Shown in pieces: positions 1 to 5,661 of a stretch of 5,661 bases of DNA. The notes beneath the pieces were generated by a model. The model did not search any database. It saw only the letters and a program-made list of their open reading frames with translations, and was not told where the DNA came from. The position numbers and the translations under genes are program-made. The DNA lies in assembly GCA_021799755.1 (NCBI GenBank), contig JAJYZU010000077.1:1-5661 (forward strand), given 5' to 3'. How positions within the stretch are numbered: position 1 is the stretch's first letter; each line of letters begins with the position of its first letter. Source of the stretch: Thermoplasmata archaeon (GTDB lineage: Archaea > Thermoplasmatota > Thermoplasmata > Thermoplasmatales > Thermoplasmataceae).

Positions 1-20
1 GGTTTAGATTTCTACTCAAA

Positions 21-31
21 CCTATTATACA
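21..31 (+). promoter_or_regulatory. Probable archaeal TATA box for the small TusA-like gene
   Basis: TATTATA lies at 23-29, centred about 24 nt before the GTG at position 50. That spacing is what an archaeal promoter driving a leaderless transcript would show, and no SD-like sequence precedes the GTG. A 5-bp inverted repeat (GGTTT at 1-5, AAACC at 18-22) sits just upstream and could be part of an operator or the end of an upstream element, but it is too short to interpret. The box is an inference from position and composition; the surrounding sequence is A+T-rich, so chance matches are easy. Confidence 0.4.
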
Positions 32-49
32 TGGATAAAATATTATTAT

Positions 50-298
50 GTGTTAACAGAGGATCACAGGCACATATCCTGCGGCGGAGACCCTTTCAAC
101 TATCTGAAGAGCGTAATGAAGGGATTATATTTTCAACTCGATCCCGGACAGGATGCAAACATTCTGATCGAAAAGGAAAAGTTTCCCTATTCGAAGGAAC
201 TGTTCGATGGAATGGCTAATGCTTCCAAGCTCAGGATAACCCAGTACAAAGAAAAAAACGGCGAAATAAGCATGATTGTCAGGAAGACCGAAGGCTGA
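50..298 (+). CDS. Small TusA/SirA-like protein (tentative)
   Basis: This 82-aa soluble protein starts at GTG (50) and ends at TGA (296-298). GTG is the first usual start after an in-frame TAG at 5-7. The layout resembles TusA/SirA sulfur carriers (usually 70-80 aa). A cysteine at residue 11 sits in ISCGGDP, then comes a helix-like stretch with Lys20 and Lys24, then a DPGQ turn leading into a beta strand (ANILIEKE). The second half ends in a strand reading ISMIVRK, like the IRK ending of TusA proteins. Family members carry a persulfide on the cysteine of a CPxP motif and pass sulfur to tRNA thiolation, cofactor synthesis or sulfur oxidation. Here the first proline is replaced and spacing to the second differs (CGGDP), so activity is uncertain. 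There are no membrane segments. It stands alone, converging on the next gene, so context does not reveal a partner. The fold assignment is by eye. Confidence 0.5.
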   Translation: MLTEDHRHISCGGDPFNYLKSVMKGLYFQLDPGQDANILIEKEKFPYSKELFDGMANASKLRITQYKEKNGEISMIVRKTEG

Positions 299-325
299 AC
301 ATCCTGATTTATTGAATTCTACCCA

Positions 326-1057
326 TCAGTATTTGGGAATACTTCTGCCGAGATAGTTGAGAACCAACTTGTGTTCATCGGATCCTGGAAGGATGGAATA
401 ACATATCTTCTTTGAGAAATGAAAAGATTCGAATTTGAATTCATGAAAATGAACTCTCACCTTTCTGCCTGATACCTCGATTGCGTCAGATATTGAATCA
501 CCAGAAAGAGAACCCAGTATCATAAACGAGGATCCAATAGAAGAAATTGAGACACACTTCCCAAAGTTTATGGATCTCGAGTATTCTATAATCTGATTCA
601 CTTTTAAAGGCCCATAACATCTGAGTTTTAATTCTGTTCTTCCGCGAATGAATTCGTGAACTCTTTCTGAATGAACCGGTATTCTCAGAATACCCTGATC
701 CAATTCCAGAAGATAGAGACCGAGAATTTTTTCACCATGATCAAGATAATCAACACATATAGTGGGTACAATATCCTTCATGCTGTCTGTAACTTGCAGA
801 AATGGCATTGAACCCGGAGTTCTTTCATGAAAATCGTAATTACTGGTCATCTCATCCTCTGGCAATTCCATGCACGAGTTCACACCAATGTGTTCATCCT
901 CCTTATAGTTTATAAGAATATTGCGGCTGGATACGATTGAATTGAAGTAATGAGTCCACCCGCTCGACTGAAACTTACACTGCTGTGACTCCCCAGACTC
1001 ATAAAGATAATTCAGGTCCGGGATTGATGGAACGGATTTACTTGATATCAGGTTCAT
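326..1057 (-). CDS. Hypothetical protein divergent from gyrB
   Basis: I do not recognise this protein. From the ATG at 1057-1055 it is 243 aa. An in-frame TTG at 1084-1082 would add nine residues, but I prefer the ATG: a TTAAATAA box at 1104-1097 on this strand would place transcription start near 1074, downstream of the TTG, and a weak GTGA lies at 1070-1067 before the ATG. The protein has no signal peptide or transmembrane segment and is probably cytoplasmic. The N-terminal ~100 residues are polar and Ser/Glu-rich. The C-terminal ~150 residues look beta-rich, with alternating hydrophobic runs such as ILGLYLLEL, then KVRVHFHEFKFESFHF. There are six scattered cysteines (27, 62, 101, 147, 168, 219) in no CxxC pairing, which argues against a zinc ribbon. 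Its start faces gyrB across a shared control region, and its end converges on the TusA-like gene. The long uninterrupted frame with no competing plus-strand frame supports a real gene; its role is unknown. Confidence 0.65.
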   Translation of the reverse strand: MNLISSKSVPSIPDLNYLYESGESQQCKFQSSGWTHYFNSIVSSRNILINYKEDEHIGVNSCMELPEDEMTSNYDFHERTPGSMPFLQVTDSMKDIVPTICVDYLDHGEKILGLYLLELDQGILRIPVHSERVHEFIRGRTELKLRCYGPLKVNQIIEYSRSINFGKCVSISSIGSSFMILGSLSGDSISDAIEVSGRKVRVHFHEFKFESFHFSKKICYSILPGSDEHKLVLNYLGRSIPKY

Positions 1058-1141
1058 AGGCTTTTCACGGCGGATAAGATACAATAAGAAATGGGTTATT
1101 TAACATGCTGTGATATGGTTACTGTCGATAGGGTCGTTTGA
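1058..1141. promoter_or_regulatory. Divergent promoter region between the hypothetical gene and gyrB
   Basis: This 84-nt A+T-rich spacer must hold promoters for both flanking genes. At its centre is an inverted repeat, GTTA-TT-TAAC (1095-1104). Read on the minus strand it gives TTAAATAA, a reasonable TATA box about 40 nt before the leftward ATG. Read on the plus strand, TTATTTAA could place gyrB transcription start near 1126; a weaker candidate, GATATGG (1112-1118), would instead give a leaderless gyrB transcript. No convincing SD precedes the gyrB ATG. Because one A+T core may serve both directions, a regulator or local supercoiling could affect both genes. The sequence elements are visible; their use is inferred. 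Confidence 0.45.
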
Positions 1142-3082
1142 ATGGAAAATTATGATGCATCGCAGATACAGATACTTGAAGGCTTAAAGGCTGTCAGAAA
1201 GGTTCCCGGGATGTACATTGGTTCGACCGATGAACGCGGTTTACACCACCTGGTGTATGAAGTGGTGGACAATAGCATAGATGAATCGGTAGCAGGATAC
1301 TGTTCCAACGTCCACATCACAATTCAGCCAGACGGATGGATTACTATTGAGGATGACGGTAGAGGTATACCCACAGATATACACCCAAAATATAACAGGC
1401 CTGGTCTTGAAATTGTATTAACAGAATTACACAGCGGCGCTAAATTCGACAAAAAGGTGTATAAGATCACCGGCGGCCTTCATGGTGTCGGAATACACGT
1501 GGTCAATGCACTGTCGTCAAAACTAATTGCGCTTGTTAAAAAGCCGGACAGGATAGACTACGAGGTTTTCAAACAGGGAATCCCTGTCTCGGGTTTGATT
1601 TCCGTCGATCATTCCAAACTTTCCAGTCTGGAAGACAGGGATATTTCAACTGTACCCATAACTCTTGAAAGGACCCATGGTTTCATTGCCAAATTCCATC
1701 CTGATCCAGAGATATTTGAAACAACAGAGTTCTCTTACAAGACGATACTTGCAAGAATGCGTGAACTCGCGTTCCTGAATCCCCAGATAACTATAACAGT
1801 GGAAGATCAGATTTCATCTCACAGAGAAACACTGCACTACGATGGTGGACTCGTACAGTTCGTACAATATCTCGGCGAAGGACATGCGAATGTACACAAG
1901 GACCCGATATCTTATCACGAGGAACAGGAACAGGGTATTGTTGAATTTGCTTTCCAGTACAACATGAGTACTTCTGAGATCATGCAGAGTTACGTCAACA
2001 ATATCAATACAATTGACGGCGGGACGCATGTTGCTGGATTCAGATCTGGCCTCTCCAGGGCGATACAGGAATACGCAAAATCTAAGAACATGATCAAGGG
2101 TGTCGACACAATAAACGGCGATGATGTCAGAGAGGGCCTAGTTTCAGTATTGCATGTGAAGATAAGGGAACCCCAGTTCGAGGGCCAGACAAAGTCCAAG
2201 CTTGGTAATGCCAACATCAGGGGATTTGTGCAGTCAGTTACGGAAAGATTCCTCAAGGATTATCTCAACGCATTTCCGAATATAGCTGAACTTATCGTGA
2301 AGAGAGTCGTTGCAGCTGCTGAGGCAAGGGAAGCTTCAAGGAAAGCAAGGGATCTTGTTAGAAGAAAATCTGCATTGGAAAGCGGAGGGCTTCCGGGTAA
2401 GCTAGCCGACTGTTCAACCAGCGACCCTTCAAAGGCAGAGATCTTCATAGTCGAAGGAAATTCTGCTGGAGGTACCGCAAAACAGGGGCGAAACAGGGAA
2501 TTCCAAGCCATTCTTCCTCTCAGGGGAAAAATACTCAATGTTGAGAAGGCAAATGATCTGAAGACTCTATCCAACGAGGAGATAAGGAATCTCATAACTG
2601 CGATCGGTACGAATATCAAGGATGACCTCGATCTCACAAAACTGCGATACGGAAAAATAATCATTATGACAGATGCTGATGTCGATGGAGCTCACATCAG
2701 AACGCTCCTGCTTACATTCTTTTACAGGTTCTGCAGACCGCTGATACACAACGGAAACATATTTTTCGCTCAGCCCCCTCTCTTTAGAATTCAGAAGGGA
2801 GATAAGGTAAGATATGTTTATTCCGAACAGGATAAAGACAGAATTGCCGAAGAGATGGGAAGCAACGCCGTAGTGCAGAGATTTAAGGGGCTTGGCGAAA
2901 TGAACCCGGAGCAACTCTGGGAAACTACGATGGATCCGGAAACCAGAAGGCTGATCGAGGTCACCGTTGAGGACGCTGCAGAAGCAGACAGACTGTTTTC
3001 CATACTCATGGGTGAAAAGGTAGAACCGAGAAGGAAATTCATTGAAGATAATGCCAGTGAGGTCAAGAATATCGACCTTTGA
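1142..3082 (+). CDS. gyrB: DNA gyrase subunit B
   Basis: ATPase and TOPRIM subunit of DNA gyrase; ATP binding closes the N-gate and drives strand passage with GyrA. At 646 aa it is the short form (like Bacillus), without the large insert of E. coli. The GHKL ATPase domain (~1-220) shows RKVPGMYIGST (19-29), catalytic Glu40 and Mg-binding Asn44 in EVVDN, DDGRGIP (71-77) and the lid GGLHGVG (111-117). The transducer domain (~221-395) has GGTH and the QTK loop (349-351; Lys351 senses ATP). The TOPRIM domain has EGNSAGG (Glu438) and DADVDG with Asp511, Asp513 and Asp515 for Mg. QRFKGLGEMN and the closing RRKFIEDNA are typical. The ATG start gives the usual YDASQIQILEGL N-terminus. Oddities against E. 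coli GyrB: Lys134 for Arg136, His179 and Phe181 in place of Thr163 and Thr165, and Asn440 for Asp426. It is first in an operon with gyrA. Function is highly secure; archaeal gyrases are known to derive from bacteria. Confidence 0.98.
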   Translation: MENYDASQIQILEGLKAVRKVPGMYIGSTDERGLHHLVYEVVDNSIDESVAGYCSNVHITIQPDGWITIEDDGRGIPTDIHPKYNRPGLEIVLTELHSGAKFDKKVYKITGGLHGVGIHVVNALSSKLIALVKKPDRIDYEVFKQGIPVSGLISVDHSKLSSLEDRDISTVPITLERTHGFIAKFHPDPEIFETTEFSYKTILARMRELAFLNPQITITVEDQISSHRETLHYDGGLVQFVQYLGEGHANVHKDPISYHEEQEQGIVEFAFQYNMSTSEIMQSYVNNINTIDGGTHVAGFRSGLSRAIQEYAKSKNMIKGVDTINGDDVREGLVSVLHVKIREPQFEGQTKSKLGNANIRGFVQSVTERFLKDYLNAFPNIAELIVKRVVAAAEAREASRKARDLVRRKSALESGGLPGKLADCSTSDPSKAEIFIVEGNSAGGTAKQGRNREFQAILPLRGKILNVEKANDLKTLSNEEIRNLITAIGTNIKDDLDLTKLRYGKIIIMTDADVDGAHIRTLLLTFFYRFCRPLIHNGNIFFAQPPLFRIQKGDKVRYVYSEQDKDRIAEEMGSNAVVQRFKGLGEMNPEQLWETTMDPETRRLIEVTVEDAAEADRLFSILMGEKVEPRRKFIEDNASEVKNIDL

Positions 3083-3088
3083 GGTGAT
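3081..3088 (+). promoter_or_regulatory. Strong Shine-Dalgarno site for gyrA overlapping the gyrB stop
   Basis: GAGGTGAT fits eight bases of the 16S rRNA 3' end (complement AGGAGGTGAT) and ends three bases before the gyrA ATG. Its first two bases belong to the gyrB TGA. This fixes the gyrA start and suggests termination-reinitiation coupling, which would help make the two subunits in equal amounts. It contrasts with the SD-less starts of gyrB and the two outer plus-strand genes, the usual archaeal split between operon-internal and first genes. Confidence 0.85.
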
Positions 3089-3091
3089 TTT

Positions 3092-5467
3092 ATGACAAAA
3101 CGACCTATAGAAGAAGAGATTAAAACATCGTACTTGGAATATGCAATGAGCGTTATAGTCTCGCGGGCCATTCCTGATGTCAGGGACGGCCTGAAACCGG
3201 TTCAAAGAAGAATTCTCCATTCCATGAACGAGCTTTCTGTCACACACGACAAGCCGTACAAGAAATCTGCGAGAATCGTCGGAGAGACAATGGGTAAATA
3301 TCATCCCCATGGCGACACCGCAATCTATGAGTCCCTTGCAAGGATGGCGCAGGATTACAGCTTGAGATATACGCTTATTGACGGTCAGGGTAATTTCGGA
3401 TCTATTGACGGCGACGACCCTGCAGCAATGAGATATACTGAGGTCAGAATGTCCCAAATGGCAGAGGAACTTTTCACAGACATAGACAAGAATACTGTTC
3501 CATTCAGGCTCAATTTTGACGGATCACTGGAGGAGCCTGAATATCTTCCTTCCAAAGTCCCCCAGCTCCTTCTCAATGGATCGTCCGGTATAGCGGTCGG
3601 AATGGCAACAAATATGCTACCTCACAATCTAAGGGAAATATGTGATGCGAACATATTCAGAATAAATAATCCGGAAAGCACGGTTGATGATCTGCTCAAA
3701 TTTGTGAAGGGGCCGGATTTTCCAACTGGAGGCGAAATTTTCTACTCAACGTCAATGACTGATGCCTATCGAACAGGAAGGGGCAAGGTTCACATAAGGG
3801 GTGAAATGGACCTTTCGGAAAACAAAAAGATCATAGTTAGAAGTATTCCATACAATGTCAACAAATCGCAATTGGTGGAAAAAATTGCAGAACTGATCAA
3901 GAATGAGATCATCAACGGTATAACAGAGATAAGGGACGAGAGTGACAGGGAGGGTATCAGAATAGTCTTCAGGGTGAAGGATGAGGAAATGAAGCCCCTT
4001 GTGATGAAACAGTTATACGCACATTCTGACCTTGAGATGTCAATAGGGATCATCAATCTTGTTCTTGTCAACAACCAACCCGTGGTCCTCGGACTGGCGG
4101 GCTTAATTGATCATTTTATCAATCACCGCCTTTCTGTAATCCTGAAGCGGTCACAGTTTGATCTTGATAAGAACAGGGAAAAGGAACATGTCCTTGAAGG
4201 GCTCGTCACTGCGTTGAATTCTCTGGACAGAACTATTCATATAATAAGGTCTTCGCGGGACGCCGCTGAGGCAAGATCGGCTCTACAACTCGAGTTGAAA
4301 ATATCAGAAAAGCAGGCAAATGCAATACTGGATCTCAGGCTCCAGAGGCTGACATCACTCGAGGTTGAAAAGGTGAACCAGGACCTTGAGAAGTTGAGAA
4401 AGGAAATTTCAGAGCTGAAAGGGATCATAGACAGTGAGGAAAAGAGAAGGAGTATACTCATTGAAGAACTGAAAGATATAAGGAAAAAATATGGAGATGA
4501 CAGAAGGACAAAGATCAACTATTCCGAAGAGACAGAAATCGCAGATCGGGATCTGATACCTGAAGAACAGTGCGTGATAGTGCTCTCTGATTCCGGTTTT
4601 CTCAAGAGGGTTTCACTGGACGAGTACCGTTCGCAGAGACGCGGAGGAAAAGGTGTGGTCACTGCAGGATGGAAAAATGATACTCCAAAATCTATAGTCT
4701 CGGCAAGTTCCCATGATCTGATCTATTTTTTCACAAACACTGGCAGGGTCCTAAAAAAGGAGGCATATATGATTGAAAAGAAGAGCAGGACTGCCTCGGG
4801 AATTATAGGTTCTGCCATACTGCCACTGCAGGAAGGGGAGACTATCAAAAGTCTCATTGCAGAATCAGGCAGCACATCTGGCTATGTTGTGATGGTTACG
4901 CGCAACGGACTTGTTAAGAAGATAGGGATTGACGAGATAAAGAAGATCAGGGACTCGGGAGCAAGGGTAATCACACTGAACGACGATGAGGTTGTATCGG
5001 TTGAAGCAATCCCGGAAGACATAAAGATCTTCATTCTTTCCAGCGGTGGCAAAGCTTCGCTGTTTGAATCAAAGGAAGTAAGGAAAACCGGGCGATCTTC
5101 AATGGGTGTCAGAGCAATGAGGCTTGGAGCGGGAAATTATGTCATCAACTCGTTCTCTGTGGTTGGTGATGAGCAGGTACTTGTAGTGACCGCAAGAGGT
5201 ATAGGAAAAAGGACATCAATCAAGAATTTTCCTGTCCACCATAGAGGCACTGGCGGCGTCATGGTACTGAAGGAAAATAAGAGAACTGGAAATGTTGTTG
5301 CCTCAATAAAGGCAAAGGAAGACGACGAACTCATTATAATAACCAAAAATGAACAGACCATCAGGATCAAGGTGAGTGACATACGTGAACTTTCAAGGCA
5401 CGCAGCGGGCGTCAGACTCATTTCCCTCGAGGACAATGATCGCGTCATCGCTGTAACAACCGTCTGA
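3092..5467 (+). CDS. gyrA: DNA gyrase subunit A
   Basis: DNA cleavage, C-gate and DNA-wrapping subunit of gyrase. At 791 aa it is slightly shorter than most bacterial GyrA. The winged-helix breakage domain holds KPVQRRIL (35-42), the quinolone region HPHGDTAIYE (71-80) and AAMRYTE with catalytic Tyr115, equivalent to E. coli Tyr122. The tower has GSSGIAVGMATN (163-174), where Ile167 matches the DNA-intercalating Ile174. The coiled coil and C-gate (~335-485) contain AILDLRLQRLT and heptad-like Lys/Glu-rich helices. The C-terminal pinwheel (~490-785) shows six blades starting near residues 491, 541, 597, 643, 693 and 744, about 50 residues apart. Blade 1 carries a perfect GyrA-box, QRRGGKG (515-521), which identifies gyrase rather than topoisomerase IV. 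Thr76 and Glu80 stand at E. coli Ser83 and Asp87. The protein ends right after blade 6, without the acidic tail of E. coli GyrA. A strong SD nine bases after gyrB fixes the start. Confidence 0.98.
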   Translation: MTKRPIEEEIKTSYLEYAMSVIVSRAIPDVRDGLKPVQRRILHSMNELSVTHDKPYKKSARIVGETMGKYHPHGDTAIYESLARMAQDYSLRYTLIDGQGNFGSIDGDDPAAMRYTEVRMSQMAEELFTDIDKNTVPFRLNFDGSLEEPEYLPSKVPQLLLNGSSGIAVGMATNMLPHNLREICDANIFRINNPESTVDDLLKFVKGPDFPTGGEIFYSTSMTDAYRTGRGKVHIRGEMDLSENKKIIVRSIPYNVNKSQLVEKIAELIKNEIINGITEIRDESDREGIRIVFRVKDEEMKPLVMKQLYAHSDLEMSIGIINLVLVNNQPVVLGLAGLIDHFINHRLSVILKRSQFDLDKNREKEHVLEGLVTALNSLDRTIHIIRSSRDAAEARSALQLELKISEKQANAILDLRLQRLTSLEVEKVNQDLEKLRKEISELKGIIDSEEKRRSILIEELKDIRKKYGDDRRTKINYSEETEIADRDLIPEEQCVIVLSDSGFLKRVSLDEYRSQRRGGKGVVTAGWKNDTPKSIVSASSHDLIYFFTNTGRVLKKEAYMIEKKSRTASGIIGSAILPLQEGETIKSLIAESGSTSGYVVMVTRNGLVKKIGIDEIKKIRDSGARVITLNDDEVVSVEAIPEDIKIFILSSGGKASLFESKEVRKTGRSSMGVRAMRLGAGNYVINSFSVVGDEQVLVVTARGIGKRTSIKNFPVHHRGTGGVMVLKENKRTGNVVASIKAKEDDELIIITKNEQTIRIKVSDIRELSRHAAGVRLISLEDNDRVIAVTTV

Positions 5468-5476
5468 TATTTGAAA

Positions 5477-5494
5477 ATTTAACATTAAATATAA
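5477..5494 (+). promoter_or_regulatory. Probable promoter of the gene after gyrA, with inverted repeat
   Basis: TTAAATATAA (5485-5494) is a good archaeal TATA box centred about 29 nt before the ATG at 5519, so the transcript is likely leaderless or nearly so; no SD is present. The left part overlaps a perfect 6-bp inverted repeat, ATTTAA-CA-TTAAAT (5477-5490), which could be a regulator site at the TFB-recognition position or simply low-complexity A+T sequence. The 51-nt gap after gyrA shows no long T-run, so no clear terminator separates the two, and some read-through from gyrA is possible. Confidence 0.55.
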
Positions 5495-5518
5495 TAATGA
5501 TGATTCATTCGCAACAGC

Positions 5519-5661
5519 ATGAACGGTATCGATGATTCCCTTGACATGATATGTATATTAAGGCATGGGAACCAGAATCCGATCGAACAGTTTAGCGACC
5601 GGTTCAGACTGTTTGTCCCTGCCATCCCGAGAGTGAGGGAGGGAAACATGGAACTGCTCTA
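5519..5661 (+). CDS. Start of an unrecognised gene, cut by the window end
   Basis: An open frame from ATG (5519) runs 47 codons and leaves the window. The product begins MNGIDDSLDMICILRHGN and continues with a mixed charged and hydrophobic stretch (FRLFVPAIPRVREGNMELL). I cannot assign a family from so little. There is no signal peptide or membrane segment in the visible part. Support for a real gene comes from the well-placed TATA box, the common archaeal leaderless layout and the absence of in-frame stops to the edge. It is on the same strand as gyrA, 51 nt downstream, but has its own promoter and is probably a separate unit. Confidence 0.55.
   Translation, partial: MNGIDDSLDMICILRHGNQNPIEQFSDRFRLFVPAIPRVREGNMELL

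Noticed and set aside
1..22. GGTTT/AAACC inverted repeat as a tRNA T-arm or CRISPR repeat
   Set aside because: The loop is 12 nt instead of 7 and lacks the TTCRA core, there is no CCA-end or acceptor pairing, and the unit is not repeated anywhere in the window.
31..219. ATG-started 62-codon frame overlapping the TusA-like gene
   Set aside because: Its product is rich in Arg and Ser with no domain pattern, whereas the overlapping GTG frame gives a sensible small folded protein that ends in a family-like strand.
299..325. Possible bidirectional terminator between the convergent genes
   Set aside because: The 27-nt gap has no stable hairpin and only short T-runs, so no terminator can be supported.
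1058..1084. TTG start adding nine residues to the hypothetical minus-strand gene
   Set aside because: The best TATA-like box on that strand lies only about 16 nt before the TTG, too close for transcription to include it. The ATG at 1057 fits better, though the TTG cannot be excluded.
2567..3457. A 296-codon open frame on the minus strand across the gyrB-gyrA junction
   Set aside because: It lies wholly opposite strongly conserved gyrB and gyrA coding sequence, has no family-like motifs, and no promoter can be separated from the coding sequence. It is best explained as a shadow of the real genes' codon pattern.
5497..5535. Short ATG-ATG frame of 12 codons overlapping the start of the last gene
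   Set aside because: It lies only a few bases after the TATA box, probably upstream of transcription start, and stops quickly. There is no sign that it is translated.

Overview
The window reads as chromosomal DNA from an archaeon, most likely of the Thermoplasmata (Thermoplasma/Ferroplasma-like or an uncultured relative). The basis is a bacterial-type gyrB-gyrA pair combined with archaeal traits: AGA/AGG-rich arginine and ATA-rich isoleucine codons, TATA-like boxes about 25-30 nt before start codons that lack Shine-Dalgarno (SD) sequences, and one strong SD inside the operon. The assignment is an inference from style and gene content, not a database match.

Layout. At the left (50-298, +) is a small gene with a GTG start, probably leaderless, whose 82-aa product resembles the TusA/SirA sulfur-carrier family but has an altered CPxP motif. 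It converges, across 27 nt, on an unrecognised minus-strand gene (326-1057, 243 aa from the preferred ATG). That gene diverges from gyrB across an 84-nt A+T-rich control region. gyrB (1142-3082, 646 aa) and gyrA (3092-5467, 791 aa) form a tight operon: 9 nt separate them, and the gyrA SD overlaps the gyrB stop codon. A short promoter region follows, then the start of an unrecognised plus-strand gene (5519 onward) cut by the window end.

How the genes work together. GyrB (ATPase and TOPRIM) and GyrA (catalytic tyrosine, C-gate, GyrA-box pinwheel) make the A2B2 DNA gyrase, which introduces negative supercoils using ATP. The GyrA-box shows this is gyrase rather than topoisomerase IV. Thermoplasmatales are known to lack topoisomerase VI, so if the assignment is right this enzyme probably also decatenates chromosomes. 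No functional link between the flanking genes and gyrase can be seen.

Most notable: the archaeal GyrB departs from the bacterial consensus at three positions that contact ATP or drugs. These are Phe181 where E. coli has Thr165, Lys134 for Arg136, and Asn440 for Asp426. Two promoter regions also share a 9-mer at nearly the same distance from their start codons. I saw no mobile element, CRISPR array, RNA gene or defence system, and no wholly new system.
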